From NCBI GenBank assembly GCA_008828725.1, contig MEHQ01003716.1:299801-363800 (forward strand): a stretch of DNA of 64,000 bases, in the 5' to 3' direction. This document shows, piece after piece, positions 11,201 through 23,000 of the stretch (position 1 is the first letter of the stretch; the number at the start of each line of letters is the position of its first letter). A program made the translations under genes and the position numbers. The DNA is from Saccharina japonica (taxonomy: Eukaryota; Sar; Phaeophyceae; Laminariales; Laminariaceae). The notes below the pieces were generated by a model that saw only the letters and a list, made by a program, of their open reading frames with translations, was not told the DNA's origin and made no database searches.

Positions 11201-14065
11201 TAATAGTGTTCCGATGAGTTGACGCGATATGAGTGGGTCTACTATTATTATATCATATGGGCTCGACGAATCACTTCATTGACAAAACAGACGACCACAT
11301 CACACCACCCCTAGGAAACTTCGAAAATTCAGGTACTGAAACATGCGAAAACTGGAAATCAGGACACCTCCTACGCTACGTATAATACCAACCTTGAGAT
11401 CGAGCGTTTCGATACGCCCACCCCCAACCCAAAGTATTTGCGAAAAACTGTTTCAACTCGCCGAACTCCCACCAAGTGCCAGACTCCTGCTCGCCCACAC
11501 CCATGAGTAAAGCCCCGTACTATTAATAGTTGGTACTCTCACTTTCTATCCCGACCCTTCCTAGCCTCCTCTGCACTTCCAGTGCAACCACTCACTGAAA
11601 CTTGCCTACATGAGGGCCCTATTCCCCATCCCCTATCAACCACGTCAACGATTCAGTACGTGTCCACGGACTCTAGATTTCCTTCCTTATTTATAATGTA
11701 CTTTTTTTTCCATCCCATTTGTTTTTTTTGCACTCCTGTCCCTCTCCCTCCATAGTCGTAACTCAGATTTGGGGTCACAAAGCAGGCTCTTCTCTCTCCT
11801 CCCAACTACGGTTCGTGCCTTGATTTTAATCGCGCAGAGGGTTCATCATTTCCAATGCTCGTCGATTTTCATCGAATTTTGCTAACTCACGCTCTCGCGC
11901 TTTCCGCTAGGCAACATTGTTTCTGCGAGAAAAAGTCCGAACGCAAGAGCATGCACTCCGGGGAGCTCGAACCCACGACCTTGACTCAAAAAGGGACTGT
12001 CATTCCACCGGGAACGCCGGCTCTATCTTCTACTTCAAAGTTGATTAAAACACATAGTCCGTGCTGTACAATTTATCTTATTTTACCCCATCGCCAAGGT
12101 ACGCAACTCTCCTGGGCGCAGAGGGTGTTTCGGATATCAAAAGTTCCTATTAATACTAGAAACGTCGTTTTGAAGCGGATATGATTTGCTTATTTGACGC
12201 GTGCTACGGTAGAGGTAGCATTTTTTGGCTGAATCATTTTCTGAACGATCGGGCTCCTTAACCCAAATTCGTCGGACTTTCGTTTTAGTGACGAAATATG
12301 TTTCAGGTTATACTTCGGCCATGTGATTTCTCATCCGGCAGCACTTTTATTTTTCTCCAAAATCCTTTTTTCGGTGAGGTATGAAGCTCCTTAAGTTAGG
12401 AGCTCAGAAAAAACAAGGTGCCCCTCTATCGTAGCATGCGTCATTTGTTTGCATGTGGAAACTGGTCGTCAGTGCTGGAATGCTGTGCTGGGTAAGACTC
12501 GAGGTTGACTCGGCCGGCGTGGATGCTAAGCTTGGAAATACTCTAGGGTGAGTCGGGATGATGTGGCTGGGAAAGCCTCTAAGTTGATTGAGCCGCGTAA
12601 AACCAATCAGAGTGTATAAATAGCTTCCTTAGGAAGGTCTACTATCATGCTTCGTCCAGTACTGGGATGATGAAGAAAGGAAATATCGAGTCTGTGGAGA
12701 GGCATATACTGAATCGTTGGCGTGATCGAGAGGGGATGGGGGAATAGGGTCATTATGTTGGGAGGATGCAGTGAGTGGTTACACTGGAAAGTGCAGAGGA
12801 GGCTTGGAAGGGTTGAGATGGAAAGGAAGAGTACCAACTATTGATATGAATAATATGAGGCCCTACTCGTGGATGTGGGCGGGCAGGGGTTTGGCACTGC
12901 CTGGGAGTTCGGCGAGTTGAAATAAGAATAACGATAAAAAACGTACATGGTATCCTGGTAACGTAGCCATCTTTCGTTTCGCTTGTGGTGGGCACATATT
13001 TCTGGAGTCAAAGGTTTCGGTGGCAACCGTCGGGTTCCAGAAATGGCCAGGCTCGTAATCATGTTTCCGATTAAAACGAAACTTAAAGTTGATGGAGATA
13101 TCGGCCCAAATCTGGGCCTGGGATGACAGCTATTAAATGAATAACTACTGTGAGGGTATTACCTGCTGAGCTATAGGGGTAAAAGATCGAGCAGGGTAAT
13201 CCTTATAACACCCTCCCTCCCCTCTGAACGGCGGGATATTTGGGACGTCGGTACCGTATACGGCCGTACGTTGACCTACCCGCTTCGTTTCAGTACCTGG
13301 GGAACCAGGGAGACGTGTTATTTGGGGACGCACGCGCAAGCGTTTCTGAAAAAAGAAACGTTCGAAGTGAGATTCGAACCCGTGTCCTCGACGACGCCAA
13401 ATGTGAGGGTATTACCTGCTGAGCTATAGGGGTAAAATATCGATCGATTACCCAGCCCAGGGAAATCCTTATAACACTACTGGTAATGATAGCTTCGTTT
13501 CGATATGGAGATCACACTTTATATGTTTCCAAGTCACAGGGCGGAGAACGATCGCTTTTATCTTTGCTCAACGTCCTCTCTTTCGAGCTCGCATACACAC
13601 TATTCTTGACAAAGGTAGGCGATAAAGACAACTTCTTGTTTTTCCGCTGAACGAGGCATCAGGGTGCACACTACGTACACATTAACCTACGAAGTACTAA
13701 TTACTATTAACATTTATTATTAGAGTGTTTGCGATAAAAAAAATATACTTTCCTTCCGCTCAAAAAAGTGAATTCCCTTCCCCTCATGGTTTCGGTGTGT
13801 TTGCGACAGAAGTAAACAAAATCCTGCAGGAGACGCCTCCGAAAATAATAAGGGAAGTGGGGTGAGGCAATGCGGCAAACCAAACAAACAACGAAAACAA
13901 ATACCTGGTAGTAGCGTACGAGAGGAACGGCAGCCAAGCAACGGTGGCGGCGGCAGGGGTATGACCGCAGTGCCGCAGCTGCAATCCCACGACCGCAAGC
14001 AGCAGCACCGGTGGCTGCAGCTACGTGGCGGCAGCGCCAGCAGCAGCGGCAGCCCCAGCAGCAGC

Positions 14066-14098
<33 letters not shown>

Positions 14099-17000
14099 GC
14101 AGGAGAAGCAACAGCTTCCGTTTTTGCTTTTCTCGATTTTGCGTCCAACTATTCTTGTCGTCGTGTGCGGCTCCTGCTGCTGCCCACGACCTACGCGCGA
14201 CACCGCGCCGGCACGCTCCGCTCCAAGCCCGCCCGGGGCCCGACATATATAGACCGTGGCGGCGCGCCGTGGTGAAATTGAAATGATACACGGCGATCTG
14301 TCATCCTGTCGCGCTCTACAAGCAAGGCGGTAAGACTACGTCTCCATACGAGTACGACTCGTACGAGTAACCCGTACTCGTACGAGTAGTTCTTCTGAAC
14401 AGCGCATCCTCCACGACACCAAGCCGGCGAGATCGTACCGTAGCGGGCCGCCAGCAGTCCGCCGGTGCCCCGTCAGCAAAATCCAGCACCGCTTGTCCGT
14501 ATCATACTGTAGCACACCTCTCGAGCATCTGTGCTCCCACCGGTTGTTGTGTTGTGTAGAGCAAGCAGCAAGGTTTGGGCCTATGGGAGACATGTCCCAT
14601 AATTTGTGGCGTTCTGCGTCGGTAGAATGCTCAGTGTGTGTAGGCCAATGAAACTGAGAGCCAAAAGTTACCGTAACTTTTGATCAAAAACGTACTTCTC
14701 TAAAAAGTACTTTTTTTGCTTTTTTTAAAAAAAATTTACCGCAAATCCTTCCTTCGGGAGAATGTTTAGAGAAGTAAAAGTAAGAAGAAAAAAAACGCAA
14801 ACACTCTATTATTCAATATATATCCGCATGTATGCTATCGCGCTCAGGTGCCACATACCTATACACCACAGGTGCCAAATACGAAATACCTATCATATCC
14901 ATCTATCATATAAAACACAGCAGCGTCATGCCGAAAATGGTGTCTGCGGTTGGAAAACAAAGAGATGGTATCCAGGAATTCCCGCACCAAAATGCATACC
15001 GCACAAGCAAAACAGAAAAACAAAACAAATACAACCCGAATGCAGCACCTCTTCACGACAGCAGCAGTCTTTGCTGAGATAAAATATGTGGCTAATAATG
15101 CAATACACCAGCGGTGACGACGCAAGTCGACGAGGGAAGAAAGTGCTGAAAAGTTCTCGCGATACAAATGTAAGGCAATAACTGTTCGTAGTGGGGGAGG
15201 AGGGGAGAAGAGCCTACTTTGTAACCCGGATCTGAGTTACGACCAGGAAGGGGAGAGAAAGGAAGGGCAAAGAAAATAAATGGGATGGAAAAAAAACAAC
15301 AAAAAGTAGCAACAGCAGTGGCGTGTGATACAAAAGAGGTACGTCTTATTTTTTATCTCATTTTTGTTTTGAATGACGGGGCTCCTTAACCCAAATTCGT
15401 CAGAAAGTTCACTTTTTTGAAGATATATTTTTCATTGGAAACTTGAGCCATGGGATTGCTCATCGCCATCACTTGTGTTTTCCTCATCGCCAAAGTCGGT
15501 TTCTGGGTGACGTACAGAGCCAGTCCCAGTGACCACCCGCAGAAGGAACATGGTGCACCTCTACCGCAGCATGCGTCTCGTACTTATCAAATCTCTACTC
15601 GCAGCATGCGCCTCGTACATATCAAATGATATGATATACTCGTACTTACACACCAGTCAGTATGTATGTCCGGGAATAAAAGTCTGATATATCATACCAG
15701 GTACGTAGAAAACTATAATACTTTTGTGACATAGAAACTCTGTGCAGCACTCGCAAAAATTCACCCTGTTGTGGGTTCATAACCCACAGAACACAGAAGC
15801 ACAGGAGTTCTGCGCCAATTTAATTACCTGGCTCTACCACGAGTACAGCGCCAAGGTACTCATATCTCCTGGGCGTGGAGGGTGTTTCGGATATCGAAGG
15901 TACCTCAGAAAAAACGTCGTTTTAAGGCGGAGATTTTTTTTTTTCTTGACCTACTCTTTGCATGTGGATTATTAAACGAAGGAAATCTGGAGTTTTAGGA
16001 GAGGTGCTGAATCGTTGGCGTAATCAAGAGGGGATGGGGAAGAGGGTCATTATGCTGGGAGGTTGCAGTGAGTGGTTGCACTGGAAGTGCAGAGGAGGCT
16101 TGTAACGGTTGAGTTGCAAAGGAAGAGTACCAATTTATATGTAATATTTAACAGTGCGGGGCTCTAATCGTGGGTGTGGGCGAGCAGGGGTCTGGCAGTG
16201 GGTAGGAGTTGAAAGAAGAATTTCGATAAAACATCTGTATACTGATATCATCTATAGGTATCTTTCTGATTTTTGTTTTTTTTGTGCTGCTGCTGCAAGC
16301 AGCTCAGGTGTCGGATACTTCCTGCTGTGGACAGCGGGTGCTCGTGGAAGGTTCAGATCTTGCACGTCGTTGGAGAACCAAATGATGCTCATAAAATGTC
16401 TGATTTTCAGTACACACCTGGGCGATAAAGGTCTGAATAGAGCAGTTTTAAGGCCGCTCGGGAAGGTTCGGATTTTAAAAACCGTCAGTAAACAAGATAC
16501 GCAAAAAATCTACTGGTGTAAGTGCACAACTGGCTACAACGGGCTGGTCAGGGGGGGGACAGGCTTCAGAGCCGAAATAAGTTACTCGGATAAAGTAGGA
16601 AAAACGGGGGGATGATAGGAAAAAGTTTCATCTGCCTAACATAACCCAGCTCCTAAAGTCACTGGGAAAGAAGAATTCCGCCTGTGGTGAGCACACCTTT
16701 CGGGAGTCAAATATTATCATGGGAAGCGACGGGTTCCAAAATTGGTCAGGAGGGGGGAGAGGAGTACCGTCCATTGATGGCGAGACTGTTTTTTTGTTGA
16801 GGTTGTTGGAAGCGTAAATAGTACAGTACGCAGTGATATGCGTATTTCATCTTCTTTCACAGTAGTAATGTAGTAATCCAATCGCCATGGAAGCCATGGG
16901 CTCGATTTGAAAAGCGGGCGCCATCAGGCGTATATCCCGTGCATGTCAAAATATTTTTCTTCCTCGGCTTCGAACTTTCTCCATGTCTTCTGGTGTTTTC

Positions 17001-20000
17001 GCGTTTTCGCGCGCCACTTCAGATTTCATTTTTTTTATTGTCGTTTTGTTCTTATTTTTCGGTTCGGCTCGTGTCGTTGTGTTCTCGTACCCGACACGTT
17101 AGCATCTCACTTGCTTTACCCATTCACTTGCCTTTATTTTGGTTTGGGTTTTCTCTGTTTCACAGTCCGTTACCACATAATTTGCATCTCTAAAATATTA
17201 GGAATCAGGACAGATACTGACTGGGTGTACTGATGTGATTGGGTAAAAAGCCAGGGTTAAATGTGGAGACAACATACAACACACACACTGCTGCCAGACG
17301 GAGGTAAAGATGGGGTACCCCCCCAACACTGCTGTAGATCGGTTCGCCAGCATCATTCCTGTGTCTTACCTTACAACCTTTACTTTTTGTATGCGTTTTG
17401 AATTTGATGGTTGAATTACGACAGACAATGCCCTCGTTTGCGCGTTCATTTTCGGTCAGATTCGGGTGAGGAACCTGACGTACATGCAGCCATTCTCGCC
17501 GATCCTCTTCGTCGCCCACACCAAGGTGAGTCTGTTGCTGGTGGCGGTAGGAGTTGAACTTTGAAACATAACTATTTCCCGCAGACGGACCCAAATATTG
17601 TTCATAGACGGGGCTCTTTGGTTGCCCCGGAGGTCTGGCGATTAACTTTTGATACCACTAACGTTACTCGAGAAGGGTGCACATCTCGGCAGCTTGTTAT
17701 TTGCTGCTCAGTGGCACCGACAAACTTGTCACGCGACGAGTCTGTTAGAAGCGTGGGTAGGCAAAATTTGACCCGAGTTGGCGAGGCAAGAAAAGGGTGA
17801 CTGTTTCTTGTGGTACCGAAGCCAAGGAAGTTCAATACCACCGTGATAGGGAGGGCGTACAAATGATGATGCAGTACATTAGTTACGGCTGCTAATAACA
17901 GTAGAAACAGAGGGCGAAGAGAATATACAAACATTGTGTATCGGCTCAACATCGTTGGAATCGGTTAGAGGTTTCCAAAATATTTGTTTACTTTAGACAA
18001 AACAACAATTTGTATCGGGCTTACGCCGAGATTATGTTGTTTAATGCTTGTTGTCACAATAGATGATGCATAGAGCTCCACAAGAGAGGGCATGTTCCTC
18101 TAGCGTTTAGCACGCGTACAGCTACGGCTGCGATGACAAACGAGACGTTCATGTGTTGCAGAACAAGCCATACTTGTGGTTTACTTGGTACTAAGTGTAC
18201 TCGAAGTACAACGCCTGGTACAACTCTGGACGGAACCACGAGGAGCGTTGCCACTCTTATGTGCAGACTCGGCAATCTATAATGTCCCTTCTACGACGTT
18301 ACCTGTATTCCTAACCCATCCCGTCGGAATAGACACGTCCCCGATCCCAGGAGCTCGCGCGCCTCCTCAATACTCTTTTGTACGGTTAGCTTGCCGTAGG
18401 TTTTCAACATAGTGCTTGCATATGGTATGGATGCGTCAACTAGAAACACCTAATCTGAGCAGAGGTGGTCCTTATACTGCGACACCATTCATGTTAAACC
18501 CTGATCATATACGATTACATACTTGGTAGGATATAGCCAGGAGCTAACCGCTTACTGTAGTGCATTTCATTATCCTTTTTTCCGAGCCTTGTTATAAAAG
18601 GGGTCCTATTGCTCTTAATAGATTGCTCTTATGGCTAGAGCTGTACTCTTATCTCGTTGGTGAATAATCAGCACGGACCCTGAACTTGCTTGACGTCGAC
18701 GAGTGGCAAGCACGGTTTGGGGAGAAAACCAGCATCCACACAGAGCGTGAAGAACGGCCCGACTGCTTAACGTTTCGGTCTGTCGCAATGGTTACAGGAC
18801 ATAAGCCCCTTCAAAGAGGGTCTGCCGGCCAATGACGTTATCAAGGCGTTGGCTGAGAACGGCCAAGCTCCTGACATTGAGGTAAGAACTTAGGTCGCGC
18901 CATGTCCAAGGCATTGAACTGATAGCTTTAGTCTAGCCATGTTCTCGACGTTGAGGCAATACACTTGTTCAGGCAACAGTACTCGTAGTGAGTTGTGAAT
19001 AGGCAACCATCTGCGGTTAGAACTAGTAGGTTATGGTGTGTGGCCGTCGACGCCAACGGATCAGACGGTTGTTACCCACCGAGGCACCGGGGTGAGATAT
19101 ACATCGATATATTATCTAACTAATGAACCAGGGTAAGCCATGCTTCGGTCAAACTATGTGAGGACACTACGTGGGAAGAGGTGTGCACGTTATGGGCCCA
19201 GATTATTATGTTTACAGAGCGTGCCCTCAAACCACGAACAACCGCAGGTATCCAATACGGTTTATGTGGATAGCATATAGGAACATCCTTCTTGCTGTCT
19301 GTGAATCACGTAAGATGTTTCAAATCGCGTCACGACGCCTGCTATGGTAGGAGAAGCATTGGTTGACGGGAAATTGTCTGGCTCGCGGGTTCTTTAACTA
19401 GAGAACAGCGCAATAGCGCACGAATGACCACTGAATCCGATTTGTGTTCTTTGTAAAGTTATGATACGATACCATGCGATTGTTGATCAGTCTGAGCATA
19501 CAACAGCGCTTCCCGTGGTATGTGTTGAGTTAACCTGTTTTACGTCCACTTTTGAGGAGCTTCGGGAAAGGTAGGCGTGAACCTACATCAACACGCGTCG
19601 TTCGGCGTTAAGGAGCTAAACAAAACGCCGGAGTGACGCCGACGGCAATATACGTCCGTAATTCGTGTCCCCCTATATCGTACATGTTTCCCATGCCAAG
19701 TCAGTATTTGTATATTTTGTCTCTTAACTCCCATGTCCGCCGAATGGCAGGGGAAACCGTTTCCGTAGCTCGAACCTCCGCGAAATTTACGTAGCATGCC
19801 TGAACTACCCACGTTCTGTTGTGTCCCTTCTAATTGTTAGAGGGGAGATATAGTGACTATTGAAAACGACTACCACCGCGTCGAGCACTTGCCGATATTG
19901 ATGGAAACCCAGCACGGATATGCGGCCTGCTGGGGAAAGAATCATCGTCGTCTCAACACTTGTTTTGCAACACGCCCACGCTACTCGCAGACGTGTCAAC

Positions 20001-23000
20001 TTGTTCTAAATATGTTCCCGATATCTTTGGGCCGAAATCCAAACTTAACAAGACAGTGGCGATTGTCCGTGCGCGTGTGCCGCAAAACAGGAGGCCGCCA
20101 TGACAATGGACGTGTCTCAGTACTTGTGTGGATTCGTCGTGGGCGCAGCGGTCGTTATGCCTGGAGAAACGACGCGGCTAACACTGACAGTGGACGAAGA
20201 TGTCTGCGAAGGCGGCGGAGTCATCTCGATGGCCAGCATGCTAGGTGATCTCACTTGCTTGTCTGTGACTGACCACACTGCTTGTAGGGGTTGAAGTATT
20301 CGGCTGCATATTTCCTGGCCGGCAGAGCTTCCTTCAGCGAGCAACTACCGCTTAGAAGTACAATTGTCCCCGGATATTTATTTCAGGACTAACTCCTACA
20401 GAATGCTTGACGGGTTGCGCGAATAAAACTTATTCGAAGCGATGTTTCTGGTTCTATATTGAGCTCCTAAGAACATAAGCCGCCACCGTTACCGTGCCAT
20501 TGCTCCAATGCAGGGCGGTGCCGGTTTACCACGTTTATGACTGGACTCGCGTTTAAAGGAGAAATTGATAGAGAAATTGCTAGAACACAGACAGATATAT
20601 GTATATATAATTATGTACGCTGCAGATCTGAAAAGGGTAAGGGTTATGTAAACGAAGTATGCAAGCCCACGTGTTTAGTTTTGTTGACGTATCGTGTATA
20701 GCCAAACCTCGGTGTTCTTGGTGGTGCTAGAAACATCTCAAGAACGAGAGAAATATTCGGCTGGATATATTTGTTCATCGTCGACGACCAGCATGCTGGA
20801 TCCGTGATCAGTGCTACGATACTGGTAGAACATTTCGAATGAACTCTTCGTGACGGATTGTCCTTCTCGACCAAGGAAACTATTTAATACCCCATGTAAG
20901 TTTTTTTTCACTTTTTTGGTGCGAACTGCTGCAAGTCTAGGCCATTGAACCGCTTGTCCGGTTCAGCTTACATTTCTTCCTAACGTCGTATTTGAGTTGT
21001 ATCTAGACCTCGTCAAGGAAGGAGCCTCCGGACAATTACAGGTGCCCGCCTACTGCAGCAGGTTTCACGCCACCTCACCTATAATGCATGCTGGTGCACG
21101 TAGTATATTGTTACGGGCGCCCACGTGCCGAGCTCTACCTGTCCGCCAAACTCTAGTTTTCAGCAAAATATTTAGCTTATCGCTATTAGGCAAAAGCCAT
21201 TCTTCGACAAGGTAGTATATATATATATATTAATGCCGCACAACAAGACAGTGCTCTGACTTCGTGTAGTTAGGTTTTCCCTTCGTTCGTCGCCGAGGGC
21301 GCGTCTCTGGCGAGGGGCTACTGAATCTACTGTAATAATTTTATCCAGGGCCTCTTTTACATTGGGAGTTGATATTTATCTATTACCCGGACGTTTGTGT
21401 CCGGGGTTGACCGTGCGTCTACTGTGTTTGTGTGATACACCTCCATTGTTGGGTGAGGTATCGAGGTCGACTGAGCGGCCGCAGACACATTTAGCACCTG
21501 TACTAGTTTCGTGGTGGCACGCATCTGAATGCCAGGAAAACTCCACGTATATACCTCTCGTTTTCTATTCAGTTGAATGCAATTCTTTAGATGAAGCGTG
21601 CACAACCGAACAAGGGTAGATTCACGTGACCGGGGAGGGCGGGATTCGAGTCAGGGGTTATCCGAATACAACGTCGAGGCATACAAGTAGCGTAGGCTTC
21701 TAAGTAAACATACCCCCTGCATGTTTGCTGACAATCTCCACCCGAAATAGTGAGTGGTCCGCTATTGCAGTAGCATATTGGCTAAATAGGAACGTATATG
21801 TTGGCGTGTGTAAAGTTGACAAATCAACGAGCAGCCTCTCTAATTGACCAACACTCTATGAAACGCCATGCTGGCTTACTCTATGAACGGTATGCCAGGG
21901 CAGCGGCAAGTACCTTACGGTTGTGACGCTCCTCGCTTGACGACAATCTCAAATAAATCGACTTCGGGGAAACCAGGAAACCGAAGAAACACCGTGGGCT
22001 ACGTGGGTATCTCCCGCATAATGTTGTGAGTTATCATCGCAAGCAATTCGGTAGCTCTTCAGGCGAAGAACCGCATCGGTCAGAAGCGGGTAGGCTCCAA
22101 ACCACAACCCCCACCCGTAGCTGAGGTCTGATTCCTTGTTCGAAAAGTGTATCGTCGCGACATGCCAAAGTGTGCGCACGAATGGGGGGCTTAGTGTGTA
22201 GAAACCAACGCCAGCCGTCCAGTTACAGGGGCAGTAACGTGCTGATATACAGCTCGCTTCGTGCACGAAGCACCCGACAATTGACAAAGGGCCTCTTGTC
22301 GATAAAACGGTTCATGTTGAGGTTGGCTGCGTACAACGGTCGTTTGGTATTGCTGCTGATTAAATAGACACGACCCAAAACACCCTGTCGTGTGCGGCAA
22401 TTGTGGAAATCTAGTAACCTATTGAATTAGTATGACCGTGTTAGGATATCGTTCAAGATCAACGGTCTCAACAATGTTTGGTTGGGGTGGCGCTGCATCC
22501 CTCATGACCTCCACAGTTCCCCACCCGGGCACTCTACGGGCATTCTGCCTTCACTATTTGTTGCGTGCTGCACAACAGCCACATCATCAACAGTGTAGCG
22601 CGGCACGTGTGCACGTCATCAGGCAAACTATCATGACGACGTCAATGCCTGCCCCGGCATCGGTTTTCGCTTCTGCGACACCCAACTCAAACAACCACGA
22701 AAACAATACGTAATTTGGTTAACGTCGAACCGGCTAGCCCGTGCTATGGACTGCCCACATGCGTGGTATAGGTTTGATTGTTTCCATTGCTACTCGTCTC
22801 GCGGCCGAAGGACCCTGACGTATTCGTTTGTTCCCGCCAGTGGAACGATTGGATTGTTCCCGGACACACATCCATCATGTGCAGCTTATTGGTGCTAACT
22901 CAATCTTGAGATCATCTGTTTCTTACCCCGAACTTTTGAGAGAGGCGCTGCTATGATATAGGTTCCCTGACAACGGAAGAGGCCACCCCAGCAAATATTG

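Larger units (their letters stand above)
8290..17459 (+). other. Spondin intron 1 (9.2 kb), repeat-filled
   Basis: GTGAGT donor; acceptor TTCATTTTCGGTCAG. It contains the 95-bp and 189-bp tandem units, two MITEs, a SINE-like copy on each strand, a tRNA-like SINE, one copy of the ~1-kb repeat and two copies of the X/B repeat. No further exon was needed to keep the frame. Confidence 0.7.

Noticed and set aside
13361..13440. Functional tRNA gene (minus strand)
   Set aside because: A and B boxes are present, but acceptor, D and anticodon stems do not pair and no anticodon loop can be assigned.
13707..14291. 194-codon minus frame and poly-Gln plus frame over the CAG tract
   Set aside because: Driven by the triplet run. 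The homologous copy at 53603-54640 does not keep the same frames.
15740..15870. Second tRNA-like sequence (minus strand, T-arm-like GTGGG..CCCAC hairpin and GGTAGAGCC)
   Set aside because: Only isolated arm-like pieces, with no consistent cloverleaf. The counterpart near 11950-12010 has a B-box-like GGTTCGAGCTC but equally no fold.
16154..16615. 153-codon plus frame
   Set aside because: It spans the junction between repeat X/B and a 400-bp insert absent from the other copy, so it is not a conserved frame.
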